A stretch of DNA of 64,000 nt from Candidatus Nitrosopelagicus brevis. Its GTDB lineage: Archaea; Thermoproteota; Nitrososphaeria; Nitrososphaerales; Nitrosopumilaceae. The position numbers and the translations under genes are program-made. Below are positions 17,658-26,541 of the stretch, piece after piece. Each line of letters opens with the position of its first letter. The first letter of the stretch is position 1. The notes beneath the pieces are model-generated. The model did not search any database. It saw only the letters and a program-made list of their open reading frames with translations, and was not told where the DNA came from. The stretch lies in the NCBI RefSeq assembly GCF_000812185.1, contig NZ_CP007026.1, forward strand, positions 1,121,107 to 1,185,106, read 5' to 3'.

Positions 17658-18707
17658 ATGGGCTCTGGAGGTTCTCAGAAAATTTTCGTTACTGTAAAAT
17701 CTTATAGTAAGAGGGGTCAATTACTAAAAAGACCAGATCTCCAAACTTTAGCCGAATCTCGCGATTTAGACGAATTAGTTACCAGAATCAAAAATACAAA
17801 ATATATCGATGCTGTTAACTCTGTGTCAAAACCATATACAGCCGAAAAGTTGGAAATGGCACTCAAGACATATCTTGCAAATCAACAATACAAGATTGCA
17901 AAGGCTTCTGGAAACGCAAAAATTCTAGATGCATTTTTCCAGAAATTTATTATTTCAAATCTAAAACTAATCCTAAAAGGAAAAATTCTTGAAAAATCTC
18001 AAGATGAAATTTCAACTTACTTTAACATGGAAGCTGAAGAATTGACAAAACAAAGAGATACTGTTGTGAAAGCACTAGTCTCAAAAGATTTGGAAGAGGC
18101 AGTATCATCATTAGCCTCATCACCATTTAATTCAGAAATTCAAAAAGCAGTTGAACTATACAATGAAACTAAAAACATTCAGGCATTTGATATCTACTTT
18201 GATAAGATGTATTATCAAAATGTATCAAAATCACTACGCAGTGAAAATGATCAGGACATATCTCATGTGTTTGGAATGGAAATTGACTTTTTCAATATCA
18301 TGACCGTTGTTAGAGGAAAATTCTGGGGACTGGATGATGAAAGAATTCAGGATTTGAGCTGTGCTGCAACTCTAAACATTCCAAATCAAGTAATGGATAG
18401 AATGAGAGCAGCTGAAAGTGTCAAAGATGCATTAGATGAATTAGCATCAACAAAATACAAAGACTTGGTACCAGAAACAGAAGATGATGTTGAAGCAATT
18501 GCCGAATTTGAACATGCATTTGAGATGGGATATTACAAAGCAATTAACGGAGCATTTTCAAAGATGTTTAACTTTGCAACAGTTATAGGAATTTCAAAAT
18601 TAATTGGATATGAGGTCAGAAACATTGGCTCAATTGCATTTGGCGTTGAACAAAAAATTCCAGTTGAAACTACAATGTCAAAATTAATCATTAAAGAAGC
18701 TGAATAG
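17658..18707 (+). CDS. atpC: A-type ATP synthase subunit C
   Basis: Subunit C (d-like) caps the K ring and couples it to the central shaft. The 349-aa all-helical protein fits the V-ATPase d/A-ATPase C family, with threefold-repeated helical bundles and segments such as FFNIMTVVRGKFWGLDDERI and the C-terminal IGYEVRNIGSIAFGVEQKIP. It lies about 4 kb away from the other ATP synthase genes instead of inside their operon. It begins 42 bp after the preceding gene and is followed after 2 bp by a membrane protein gene. Confidence 0.9.
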   Translation: MGSGGSQKIFVTVKSYSKRGQLLKRPDLQTLAESRDLDELVTRIKNTKYIDAVNSVSKPYTAEKLEMALKTYLANQQYKIAKASGNAKILDAFFQKFIISNLKLILKGKILEKSQDEISTYFNMEAEELTKQRDTVVKALVSKDLEEAVSSLASSPFNSEIQKAVELYNETKNIQAFDIYFDKMYYQNVSKSLRSENDQDISHVFGMEIDFFNIMTVVRGKFWGLDDERIQDLSCAATLNIPNQVMDRMRAAESVKDALDELASTKYKDLVPETEDDVEAIAEFEHAFEMGYYKAINGAFSKMFNFATVIGISKLIGYEVRNIGSIAFGVEQKIPVETTMSKLIIKEAE

Positions 18708-18709
18708 AA

Positions 18710-19213
18710 ATGAATCTAAGAGTAATTCCAAATAACAAACTGTATTATGTAATCAAGGAACGAGCTCAACCAGAAATCAAACGAGTAATGAGCCCATACA
18801 AGGACAAGAAAATTGATTTTCTTGCATTAGGATTTTGGGTGAGTTCAATTGTGGCTGCAATTTTGGCAGTTCCTGCAATAGGAGTTTTTGTGTATTTTTA
18901 CGCAGTTTTTGACAATATTCTGGTTGGCGGTGTGCTTGCATTTGTTGTTCATTTTGTGCTGTTAATGAAATCAGATAAGATTTCGAATTTTCTGACAAAT
19001 CTGATAGATGATAAAGAGAAAAAAGCAGACACACATGGATTCATGTCAAGTGACTTTTTCACATTTGAGACAGATGAGGAAAACGTGATGGTGTTGAGTA
19101 TTAACGAAGATGGAAAGGAGAAAAAAGATGTTCATAGCTACATGCTTGAGCATCAAGTATTCCATGTAGCTTTGGACAAATATTCAAAAAGTACTCCGAA
19201 ACTAACCTATTAG
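18710..19213 (+). CDS. Membrane protein of unknown function downstream of atpC
   Basis: A 167-aa protein with a basic cytosolic N-terminus, two predicted membrane helices (about residues 43-65 and 70-88) and a charged soluble C-terminal domain (about 95-167). It starts 2 bp after the atpC stop, so it is almost certainly co-transcribed and perhaps coupled. That suggests, but does not show, a link with the ATP synthase or its assembly. No known family recognised. Confidence 0.7.
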   Translation: MNLRVIPNNKLYYVIKERAQPEIKRVMSPYKDKKIDFLALGFWVSSIVAAILAVPAIGVFVYFYAVFDNILVGGVLAFVVHFVLLMKSDKISNFLTNLIDDKEKKADTHGFMSSDFFTFETDEENVMVLSINEDGKEKKDVHSYMLEHQVFHVALDKYSKSTPKLTY

Positions 19214-19870
19214 CTACGATTTCATACTATCCAAGAAGTCTTTTCCTGCACCAAAGAAGTTAATGGTTTTTCCAGCCTTCCTGTTTGTGTAACATCTTTC
19301 AAAATATTGACAATCTGTACATTCAACAGATGTCTCTAGGATTGGAGTCTTTTTCTCTTTTAGTAAATCGTTTAGGACACGAACTCTTCTGATAGTTTCT
19401 TCGAACATTTTCTTATGTTTTGTAACTGAAAATGATATCTCATCACCTTTGCCGTTTATGTAAATTATAACTCCATCAACCTTATCGTATGCGTACATAC
19501 ATGCGTTAATGTACAACAAATCTTTTGCATTTGGACTCTCTGGAAAGTCTCCTGTTGATCTGAAAACCATCACTAAATCATCTACAATTAGGTCTGCTTG
19601 GGCTTGTAGGCTAATGTCTTCTAAGGAGAAATCCTTAGGCTGTGCTCCATAATCTAACTGTCTGAACATGCCTCCTATTAGATCTGAAAAACTTGTTCTA
19701 TCTTTTTCAATTTCGTCTGTTCTATCATAAAATGCTCTTCTGAGACATCCTGTCACTTCACTGGCATGAATTTTTGTTATATCGTCTTTTTTGAATCTGT
19801 ATTCCAGTTCCCTTCCGACTGATTCAACTGAATTTTGAATAACCGACCTATAGTCGCGATCTCCCATCAT
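19214..19870 (-). CDS. Cas4/RecB-like PD-(D/E)XK fold protein with degenerate active site
   Basis: The 218-aa protein follows the Cas4-like layout: an N-terminal ITKIHASEVTGCLRRAFYDR (one Cys next to Arg), a middle nuclease-like core, a helix YINACMYAYDK, and a C-terminal cysteine triad CTDCQYFERC. Together the four cysteines could hold an Fe-S cluster. The expected D...E-x-K reads ADLIVDDLVMVFRST: the aspartate is kept but the E-x-K pair seems replaced. No cas genes or CRISPR are nearby. It converges directly on the preceding gene with no gap. A binding or structural role is more likely than cleavage. Confidence 0.65.
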   Translation of the reverse strand: MMGDRDYRSVIQNSVESVGRELEYRFKKDDITKIHASEVTGCLRRAFYDRTDEIEKDRTSFSDLIGGMFRQLDYGAQPKDFSLEDISLQAQADLIVDDLVMVFRSTGDFPESPNAKDLLYINACMYAYDKVDGVIIYINGKGDEISFSVTKHKKMFEETIRRVRVLNDLLKEKKTPILETSVECTDCQYFERCYTNRKAGKTINFFGAGKDFLDSMKS

Positions 19871-19988
19871 TGTAGATCATTTGCAAATCATCAGTGTTTT
19901 AAAGGTGTCCATAATGACGCGCACAAATTCGAGCTGGAAGATCTATAAAAATAAGAAAAAGAAAAGAAAATTCTTTTTTGGTTTTAGT

Positions 19989-20102
19989 TTATTCGCCTGG
20001 TTCTTCTGGGTGGCCTTTGCCTCTAAGTGCAAATGTAACTACTGCTAGTGCGATTGCTACGCCAATTGCTGAACCGAATGCGGCCATATCTGCTTCTGCC
20101 AT
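19989..20102 (-). CDS. 37-aa single-helix membrane microprotein
   Basis: ATG 20102 opens a 37-codon frame with an acidic N-terminus (MAEADMAAF), one clean hydrophobic helix (about residues 9-27) and a short basic/acidic tail (RGKGHPEEPGE). A TATATT-type box about 25 nt upstream supports a leaderless transcript. G/C-rich third positions resemble those of highly expressed genes such as amt. It could be a small subunit of a membrane complex; identity unknown. Confidence 0.65.
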   Translation of the reverse strand: MAEADMAAFGSAIGVAIALAVVTFALRGKGHPEEPGE

Positions 20103-20167
20103 GGTAAAAATCGACTAGAAATAGAATATAACATGTTGTATCATAATTTTGAAAAATTATGATACTA

Positions 20168-20716
20168 TTACCTAGTAAATTCGAAGGTGATCTCGTTTTC
20201 TCCGCCTGCAGTCATCGAACTGAGGTTGTAGTATGCCTCACCTGAAACACGCCACTGCGGGGTATCATTCTCTAGTGCTTTCCAAAGCTCAGGGATATTG
20301 CCATCATTTTTGATGGTAAAATCATCTTTGATAATTGATGGTCTGTCACTTAGAATTGTAAAGTAATTGGAAGCAGAAACTAATCCACCAGGAGCGGCTC
20401 TGTCACCAATTGATTTTGTACCAATCTTCATTCCATCCTCATACACATTATAACGAATCATTTCTAAAATTACAGATTTGTAATTTGGATTTGTGACCTT
20501 GAATGCTATTTCTACATATGCAGTTCTCTCATCAACATCTTTGATTATAATCTCATCCAGATCAATTACTAATGGCTCAATTACAGTGCCACTTGAACTA
20601 CCCAAACGTGCCTCACCAGAGGTATCATCAATGACGGAGGTTCCAGAATATGCGATTATCAGGATTACTACGGCAAAAGCGCCAACAACTCCGATTACAG
20701 GTATTCTGGGATTCAA
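20168..20716 (-). CDS. Membrane-anchored LEA14/WHy-type protein
   Basis: One N-terminal membrane helix (VIGVVGAFAVVILIIAYS) is followed by a beta-sandwich resembling LEA14/water-stress WHy domains, with the usual TAYVEIAFKVTNPNYKSVIL motif and YNVYEDGMKIGT. 182 aa. Start TTG 20716 is about 27 nt downstream of a TTTTTATG box. Proteins of this type are found as extracytoplasmic stress or envelope proteins; specific role unknown. Confidence 0.75.
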   Translation of the reverse strand: MNPRIPVIGVVGAFAVVILIIAYSGTSVIDDTSGEARLGSSSGTVIEPLVIDLDEIIIKDVDERTAYVEIAFKVTNPNYKSVILEMIRYNVYEDGMKIGTKSIGDRAAPGGLVSASNYFTILSDRPSIIKDDFTIKNDGNIPELWKALENDTPQWRVSGEAYYNLSSMTAGGENEITFEFTR

Positions 20717-20782
20717 TAAAAATTTCTTATTTTTTCTTCATAAAAAGGAATCTAAAATATAGCACTAGTGCTGAAGGAAATT

Positions 20783-21136
20783 ATGCAGTATTTTCAAGCG
20801 GTTCAGGAAGGCAAAAAACGGGCAAATGAAGCCCAGATGAAACTGTTCGATATTGCAGGATTTGCCATGCTAACTCTAACTACAAAGAAGAAAGATGGAA
20901 AATTCATTCCTATAGGAGCGGAGAACTATTGTGCCGCAATACATCGACCTGAAGGCTATCTGGTAATTCTAGTTGATGCAGAGGGATATACAAAAGCACA
21001 AACAAAGGATTTGGAAAAAGAAGAGGCAGGACAAATTTATTCCAAAGTTGCAGAATCGGGAATTGAAGAATTTTCAGGAAACCAGATTACTATTTGGACC
21101 GAGACATTTGATACAATTCAATCAGAATTCAAATAA
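20783..21136 (+). CDS. Conserved-looking small protein of unknown function
   Basis: A 117-aa soluble alpha/beta protein (MQYFQAVQEGKKRANEAQ at the N-terminus, AAIHRPEGYLVILVDAEGY in the middle). ATG 20783 is preferred over the in-frame GTG 20768 because a TAAAATATAG box (20753-20762) lies about 26 nt upstream. It is divergent from the LEA14 protein and converges on the TPR gene. No family recognised. Confidence 0.65.
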   Translation: MQYFQAVQEGKKRANEAQMKLFDIAGFAMLTLTTKKKDGKFIPIGAENYCAAIHRPEGYLVILVDAEGYTKAQTKDLEKEEAGQIYSKVAESGIEEFSGNQITIWTETFDTIQSEFK

Positions 21137-21140
21137 AAAA

Positions 21141-21632
21141 TTAGACGGTAACTTCTTTGAATTCATTCAGATGTTTGATATCAATAAAATCAATATCACA
21201 TTTTGCCTGCTCTTTGTATGAGGCATCTAATTCAATTAATTGAGATAAAACTTGCAATCCTTCCTTGAGTTTTCCTGATTTGATTAAAGATGATGCCATA
21301 TTGTACATCCCAGTTTTACTGTCAGGTTTTATCTTCAAAACTATATCAAAACATTCTATGGCTGGAACATACTGCTCAATTTTGTGAAAACATAATCCTT
21401 TGTTCAGTAATGACAAGATGTCTTCTTTTTCTTGTGAGAGAACACCATCATAACAAATGATGGCATCTTCATATTTTCCAAATTTTCCAAATATGTTACC
21501 TTTTTTGAATAACGCCTGAAGATTAGTTGGATCTTGTTCAAGAACCTTTTCATAAAATGCTAGTGCGTCTTTTGGATTACCCAAATTTAGTGCAGTTTGT
21601 CCACTTTTTAGTAATGATTCTATTTCAGACAT
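21141..21632 (-). CDS. TPR-repeat protein
   Basis: 163 aa with about four tetratricopeptide repeats (for example ALAFYEKVLEQDPTNLQALF and AIECFDIVLKIKPDSKTGMY), a protein-binding scaffold. It is last in a minus-strand run tmk, HD phosphohydrolase, pyrH, TPR, 11 bp after pyrH. The binding partner is unknown. Confidence 0.85.
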   Translation of the reverse strand: MSEIESLLKSGQTALNLGNPKDALAFYEKVLEQDPTNLQALFKKGNIFGKFGKYEDAIICYDGVLSQEKEDILSLLNKGLCFHKIEQYVPAIECFDIVLKIKPDSKTGMYNMASSLIKSGKLKEGLQVLSQLIELDASYKEQAKCDIDFIDIKHLNEFKEVTV

Positions 21633-21643
21633 GAATTATGCGA

Positions 21644-22327
21644 TTATTTTTTTCCTAAGATGATTTCAGTTCCAGCTGCCCCACCCTTGATTGCCTTTTC
21701 AAGAGTTTTGATATCAGATTTTATCACTCTGGTTCTAATTTTTGAGCGTTCTATAATTTTGAGTGCAACTATATCCATCAGATCATAACCGCCGGCTACG
21801 GAATCTTCATGAATTAGAAGTTTTTTGAGGCTTTTCATCTCGATTGTTTTGAAGAGTTTTGCTTTTTTGTTTTTGTTAGGATCAGAGTCGTAAATTCCAG
21901 ATACATCTGTTGCATTAAGGAACTGTTCAGCATTTACTTTTTCAGCAATTAATGCAGCAGTTCCATTTGTTGATTGACCTGGATGTAATCCACCAGCAAT
22001 TACAATTAATCCGCTATCTACTGCATGTTTTGCTTCTCGCAAAGTGGTTGGAGGATGTGGGTATGCCTTGTCTTTTAGTGCATAAATGAGTAATTTTGCA
22101 TTTAATCTCGATATCTCAATTCCAAGCTCATCCAAAGTGGATTCATCAGCACCAGATGAGCGTGCATGTGTAATGTAGTGTCTTGCAATTTTTCCGCCGC
22201 CAGCAACTATGATTGGCTGGTATGTCTTGCTAATTTTTACAAGAAATCTAGCATAATCTTTGAGGAGTTTTACATTCTCCATTGCGAAGACTTTGCCTGA
22301 AAATTTGATTACAATTTTTTTCTTCAT
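21644..22327 (-). CDS. pyrH: UMP kinase (archaeal PyrH type)
   Basis: Amino-acid-kinase-fold enzyme that phosphorylates UMP to UDP. In 227 aa it shows the N-terminal [11 protein letters not shown], the glycine loop [14 protein letters not shown], the signature [20 protein letters not shown] and the base-site [15 protein letters not shown], all as in archaeal UMP kinases. Starts 2 bp after the HD phosphohydrolase stop, so it is in an operon with nucleotide enzymes. Confidence 0.93.
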   Translation of the reverse strand: MKKKIVIKFSGKVFAMENVKLLKDYARFLVKISKTYQPIIVAGGGKIARHYITHARSSGADESTLDELGIEISRLNAKLLIYALKDKAYPHPPTTLREAKHAVDSGLIVIAGGLHPGQSTNGTAALIAEKVNAEQFLNATDVSGIYDSDPNKNKKAKLFKTIEMKSLKKLLIHEDSVAGGYDLMDIVALKIIERSKIRTRVIKSDIKTLEKAIKGGAAGTEIILGKK

Positions 22328-22329
22328 TT

Positions 22330-23568
22330 TTACAGTTCACCAAGAATTGATTTTGCAGCAATTTCAACTTTGTTTCTATTCTTTTGTTGAGTATATGCTC
22401 TAAGAATATTCATTTTTCCAGACATTGTAGATACAAGAGGGATTTTAGATATCGGGATTATCTGCGGAGTGATTTTGCCTCCCTCTTTTTTGATTAGGAT
22501 TATCGAGCTTGATTCTTTTTTGGATGGAGCAAGAGGCATCGAATGAGTAGTGGTGGTATCTATGAAAATTTGATTTTCTGCTAGTTTTGATTTTTTAGCA
22601 ATATCTGCTCGAAATTGTTTTAGTGTATTTTTTCCAAATGTCTTTTTGCCAGAAATTGTTTTTTCAAATACACATTTGAAGAGTTTTCTATCTTGATAGT
22701 CATTGGCAATTTTTTTGGCTGCCTTTAATTCAGAATTAGTTTCTGGAAGAGATGTTAATTTTTCTAAAATGGTATCATCTGTTTGTTTGACATATTCTTG
22801 AGCATTCATTGAACTCAATCCGAGATGATCATCGGCCAAACTCATTGCCTCTAACAACATTACCTCTCCTGCACGCACAGTTTTGTGGAAATATACGGCC
22901 TTGAACATCTGAAAACGAGAAATCATCATTGTTTCAAAGTTTACCAAAGCAGAACTTTGGAGTGCTAACTTGTTTTTGTAAACCTCAAAGGAGTTTGTTA
23001 TTCGATTATGATCAATTTTTGCATGCTCAGCACCTGTGAAATAACCATCTCTTAGCAGATAATCCATCATATCAGCAGAAAGCGCACCAGAGATGATTTC
23101 ATTTTCAAACTGTTTACTTCCCTCTCCAACTGCAAGACGATTAATTTTTTTCTTATCAGTAGTTTTAGAGATGATATCACCAATTTCAGATTTTAAGATA
23201 ATTTCTTTTCCAATCTGTTCATGTGTTATTCGCTTTTTTTTCTGTAACACTTCTTCAAATAGATGTGAAAATGGTCCATGACCAATGTCATGCAGTAATG
23301 CTGCTAATCTAATATCATCAATATCTGTTCCAGGCATTTGTTTTTTTGATGCAAGTGAAGTTCCTGCCATTCCTGCAATATGCATCACACCAAGTGAGTG
23401 TTCAAATCTTGTATGTTGTGCGCCAGGATATGTCAAGTGCGCACCAGACAATTGTTTGATTCGTCTCAATCTTTGAAAGACAGATGTATCAATAATTTTT
23501 TGTTCAGTACTGTTCAGTCGAATAAAATCATGAATTGGATCTGTAATTTCTAGAAATTGGTTTTTCAT
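22330..23568 (-). CDS. HD-domain phosphohydrolase (dNTPase / SAMHD1-like)
   Basis: 412 aa with the N-terminal [17 protein letters not shown], the first metal histidine in [15 protein letters not shown], the HD pair in [18 protein letters not shown], and a downstream aspartate in [15 protein letters not shown]. This is the pattern of YwfO/SAMHD1-like dNTP triphosphohydrolases. Its start overlaps the tmk stop by 4 bp, and pyrH follows, so a role in nucleotide-pool control fits. Substrate not determinable from sequence. Confidence 0.9.
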   Translation of the reverse strand: MKNQFLEITDPIHDFIRLNSTEQKIIDTSVFQRLRRIKQLSGAHLTYPGAQHTRFEHSLGVMHIAGMAGTSLASKKQMPGTDIDDIRLAALLHDIGHGPFSHLFEEVLQKKKRITHEQIGKEIILKSEIGDIISKTTDKKKINRLAVGEGSKQFENEIISGALSADMMDYLLRDGYFTGAEHAKIDHNRITNSFEVYKNKLALQSSALVNFETMMISRFQMFKAVYFHKTVRAGEVMLLEAMSLADDHLGLSSMNAQEYVKQTDDTILEKLTSLPETNSELKAAKKIANDYQDRKLFKCVFEKTISGKKTFGKNTLKQFRADIAKKSKLAENQIFIDTTTTHSMPLAPSKKESSSIILIKKEGGKITPQIIPISKIPLVSTMSGKMNILRAYTQQKNRNKVEIAAKSILGEL

Positions 23569-24146
23569 AGCCTCATCTTTTTTGTTACAACCTTCATTAC
23601 GTCACTATGAACATCATTTTTTGATTGAGAGGCATTGACAATTTTCCACCCCTTCTTTTTTGCCAATTTTCGATATCCTTGAGAAATTTTGTTTGAAAAT
23701 TCCTTATTTTTCTCAAATTTATCACGATTTTGTTTTTTTCTTGCAAATGATTCCTTTTGAGGCACATCTAAAACAATGACAAGGTCTGATTTTGGTAATC
23801 CTTCATCTAACTTCTCTAGCCAGTCTAGTTTGAGGCCGTTTGTTATTCCATATACCAAATTAGATTCTCTATATCGATTCATTATAACAACAGAATTTTT
23901 CTCATGAGCTTTTATGACATCATTAGCTCGTTCCCATCTGTTTGCAGCTAAAAGACAATGGATTACCTGTGCAGGATACTTTCTCTTTCCATGTAGATAT
24001 CTATCAATTTCTTTTCCAATAGGAGTTGTATAATCAGGAAATGAGAATAATTTTACCTTTAATTTTGCAGAGCGGAGTTTTCGTTGCAGCATAGCAGACT
24101 GGGTCTTTTTTCCAGCCTGGTCACCACCTTCAAATGTTATAATCAA
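23565..24146 (-). CDS. tmk: Thymidylate kinase-like P-loop kinase
   Basis: 193 aa with the dTMP-kinase layout: P-loop FEGGDQAGKKTQ, FPDYTTPIGKEI, AANRWERAND, NRYRESNLVYG and a lid rich in Lys/Arg (ARKKQNRDKFEKN). The P-loop has Lys where Ser or Thr usually follows the invariant lysine (GKK), and the usual DR of the third motif is NR. It is first in the tmk-HD-pyrH-TPR operon. Substrate most likely dTMP. Confidence 0.88.
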   Translation of the reverse strand: MIITFEGGDQAGKKTQSAMLQRKLRSAKLKVKLFSFPDYTTPIGKEIDRYLHGKRKYPAQVIHCLLAANRWERANDVIKAHEKNSVVIMNRYRESNLVYGITNGLKLDWLEKLDEGLPKSDLVIVLDVPQKESFARKKQNRDKFEKNKEFSNKISQGYRKLAKKKGWKIVNASQSKNDVHSDVMKVVTKKMRL

Positions 24147-24188
24147 TGTATAGACGAATGTTTCTTGGAATTAAAATCTTGGGCAGGA

Positions 24189-24317
24189 TTAAGAATAATT
24201 TTTTCTGCCTACTTTGAGTTTATCAAGACGTGTAGTTTCTTCATCGTTTACAGTATCCTCAACTTCATCTTTGATTTCTTTTGATTTCTTTGATTTAGAA
24301 GATGCCATTTTGCTCAT
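24189..24317 (-). CDS. 42-aa charged microprotein
   Basis: ATG 24317 (second ATG 24308) opens a 42-codon frame: a basic Ser/Lys N-terminus (MASSKSKKSKEIK), then an acidic stretch and TTRLDKLKVGRKNYS at the end. A GTTAATATTG box about 26 nt upstream fits a leaderless start. Likely disordered; function unknown. Confidence 0.5.
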   Translation of the reverse strand: MSKMASSKSKKSKEIKDEVEDTVNDEETTRLDKLKVGRKNYS

Positions 24318-24380
24318 TACACAATTACCACTATTACAATATTAACACTAGCGATCGTTCTCTATACAGATAACATAGGA

Positions 24381-25931
24381 TTATTTCTTCCTAAATAGAG
24401 CAGAAATTCCAATTATAACGCCAGATGCGATCATTCCTAGCACTCCAACGGTTTCATTCGATTGGAACATAAATGCAGAACCAAGAAAGACCGCTGCTGC
24501 AAAAATACTTCCAGCCAACATTGCATTGTTCTTTTTGCCAGATTGTTGCTGCATTAGTTTTGTGTCTTCCATGAATTTTTTTATCTCAGGTGCAATCGTT
24601 AATGTATCTTCAATTGTTTTTGCAAAACGTGAAAATGATCTTTTAATTTCTTCAACGTATGCATCTTTGATTAAAGACTCTTCTTCTAAAATTTGTCCTA
24701 ACACCTTGATGAACTTGAAATCAACTTTGTGTGTATGGTATATGCCTTCAATAATTGTAGACATTCTCAAGTATAGAGCTAAATGTTTTGGTAACTTGAA
24801 TGGAAATTTTGACATTGTTTTGTTTGCCATGTTCATTAACTGCTCAACTTCCATCTCATCAGGTTTCTTTCCATACATTGACTTGATTGATAACTCGATT
24901 CCCTTTTCAATTACCTGGCGATTAAAGTCAGGTGCTAACATTCCTAGCTCATCCATTGCTGTGACTGTTCTTGGTGGATTTTTCTCTATCAATCCTAGGT
25001 ATAATCTGACTAGCTTTACTCGAGTTTCATCATTGATACGACCAATCATTCCAAAGTCATACAAAATGAGCGTACCATCGTCTTTTACAGAGATGTTTCC
25101 TGGATGTGGGTCAGCATGGAAGATGGAATGCTTGAGAAGCATTGTAAAGAAAACCTTGTGAACATCAATTACCAGTTGTTGTCTGTCTATTCCCTTTTCA
25201 TCTAAAGACTGGATGTCTGTTACCTTTATTCCTGGAATATACTCCATTGTTAGGATATTTTTTGTGGAATAATCATCATGGACTTCTGGAATGACTACAT
25301 TGTTGTATGGTGCCATGTTTTTCTTTATGGTTTTGAGGTTGTCGGACTCTTTTGTATAGTCCAATTCTTCGTGCATTGACTCTACAAACTGTTTCATTAT
25401 TGGAATTATTGAGAATCTCAAGTTTGGATCTACAAACTTCATTGCAAATGGAATAATTTTCATTAGAACCTTGAGATCTTTTTCAACAACCTTTTCAATT
25501 CCTGGTCTCTTTACCTTGACTATAATCTGCTGACCGTTTCTAGTTCCTCTGTAAACCTGACCTAGAGAGGCTCCAGATAGTGCAGTAGTTTCTAGAGAAT
25601 CAAATTTTTCATCAATCTTTCCAATGTCTTGTTCTATAACTGGTCTGACCTTTTCAAATGATTCAGCAGGAACATCATCTTGTAGTTTTGATAATTCTTT
25701 CATGTATGGTTCAGGTAAAATGTCAGCTCTTGATGATAGCCACTGTCCAAACTTTATGTAAACAGGACCTAATGAGATGCAGGTGTTTAGAATACGTCTA
25801 GCATGACGCTTGAATCGTTCTTCATCTACATCTTTTTTGTCATCAGATATCCATAAGACGCGATCTTTTCTTAATGCCATGATTGATGGCAATAATTTGA
25901 TGAAAACGTAGATTGTTCTTCCTAAAACCAT
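24381..25931 (-). CDS. ABC1/UbiB-family atypical kinase, membrane-anchored
   Basis: 516 aa with UbiB/ABC1 hallmarks: the KxGQ motif in GPVYIKFGQWLSSRADILP, the Ala-rich loop ALSGASLGQVYRG, HADPHPGNISV and YDFGMIGRI. Two hydrophobic segments end the chain (about 465-510). Relatives act in lipid or quinone metabolism as ATP-dependent proteins. It is third in an operon after the 131-aa and 44-aa proteins, with gaps of 4 and 6 bp. Confidence 0.92.
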   Translation of the reverse strand: MVLGRTIYVFIKLLPSIMALRKDRVLWISDDKKDVDEERFKRHARRILNTCISLGPVYIKFGQWLSSRADILPEPYMKELSKLQDDVPAESFEKVRPVIEQDIGKIDEKFDSLETTALSGASLGQVYRGTRNGQQIIVKVKRPGIEKVVEKDLKVLMKIIPFAMKFVDPNLRFSIIPIMKQFVESMHEELDYTKESDNLKTIKKNMAPYNNVVIPEVHDDYSTKNILTMEYIPGIKVTDIQSLDEKGIDRQQLVIDVHKVFFTMLLKHSIFHADPHPGNISVKDDGTLILYDFGMIGRINDETRVKLVRLYLGLIEKNPPRTVTAMDELGMLAPDFNRQVIEKGIELSIKSMYGKKPDEMEVEQLMNMANKTMSKFPFKLPKHLALYLRMSTIIEGIYHTHKVDFKFIKVLGQILEEESLIKDAYVEEIKRSFSRFAKTIEDTLTIAPEIKKFMEDTKLMQQQSGKKNNAMLAGSIFAAAVFLGSAFMFQSNETVGVLGMIASGVIIGISALFRKK

Positions 25932-25937
25932 TGTAAA

Positions 25938-26072
25938 TTACTCCTTTAGTTCCTGTTGTTTTTTGATTGCTGCCTGTAGCTCTAGATTCAATTTTTTTAG
26001 CTGGATTTTGTTTTCTCTTATCTCAGATGCGATAAAATTAATTGTTTTTTGAATTGTCTCTTTTTCGTCCAT
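25938..26072 (-). CDS. 44-aa coiled-coil microprotein upstream of UbiB-like kinase
   Basis: An ATG at 26072, 4 bp after the preceding gene and ending 6 bp before the kinase start, encodes a single amphipathic helix (KETIQKTINFIASEIREN, then KKLNLELQAAIKKQQELKE). Tight spacing suggests a co-translated partner of the kinase. Confidence 0.6.
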   Translation of the reverse strand: MDEKETIQKTINFIASEIRENKIQLKKLNLELQAAIKKQQELKE

Positions 26073-26076
26073 TGTA

Positions 26077-26472
26077 TCAATCCATTTTTTCCTTTATTTT
26101 TTTAGATATTTTGTAAGATGCATATCCTGCAGCCAAAGATGCTGCCAGTCCGCCAATTACTGCTTGCTGTTTTCTATATGGTGAGTTTTTTTTAATTTTG
26201 TAAATGTAAGAACCAATTGCTGCGCCAGAAATGGCTGCACCTGCTAAACCGATTAACACTTCTTGTGCGTCATGGATTAGATGCCCCATTGGGTCTGTTC
26301 TTGGGTCTACCTTGTCGGTATGAACTGTAAATTTGTCTGCGTATTCTCGAATGTGTAAATTTCCTTTTCTGTATTGTTTTAGAGCGCCTTTTTTATCGCC
26401 AAGTTTTGTCTCTTCTGCACCCATCAGTACGACTCGTTTTAAATCTAAAGGAATCTCAATTTCTTGTACCAT
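26077..26472 (-). CDS. Membrane protein of unknown function, first gene of the UbiB operon
   Basis: 131 aa: a soluble N-terminal region (about 1-65), then two Gly/Ala-rich hydrophobic segments (VLIGLAGAAISGAAIGSYIY and AVIGGLAASLAAGYASY) and a basic tail. ATG 26472 is about 27 nt downstream of a TTCTTATAG box. Sharing an operon with the kinase suggests a role in the same membrane process. Confidence 0.65.
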   Translation of the reverse strand: MVQEIEIPLDLKRVVLMGAEETKLGDKKGALKQYRKGNLHIREYADKFTVHTDKVDPRTDPMGHLIHDAQEVLIGLAGAAISGAAIGSYIYKIKKNSPYRKQQAVIGGLAASLAAGYASYKISKKIKEKMD

Positions 26473-26541
26473 AGTGATCGATCCTAGACTGCCATTACTA
26501 TAAGAATTCTATGTAACGTAGAAATGCAATTAGTTCCGTTT

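Noticed and set aside
6663-19213. ATP synthase subunit F
   Set aside because: None of the small proteins shows the Rossmann-like start expected for subunit F; it must be outside the window or unrecognised.
19214-19870. CRISPR-associated Cas4
   Set aside because: No repeat array, no cas1 or cas2 near, and the catalytic pair is missing.
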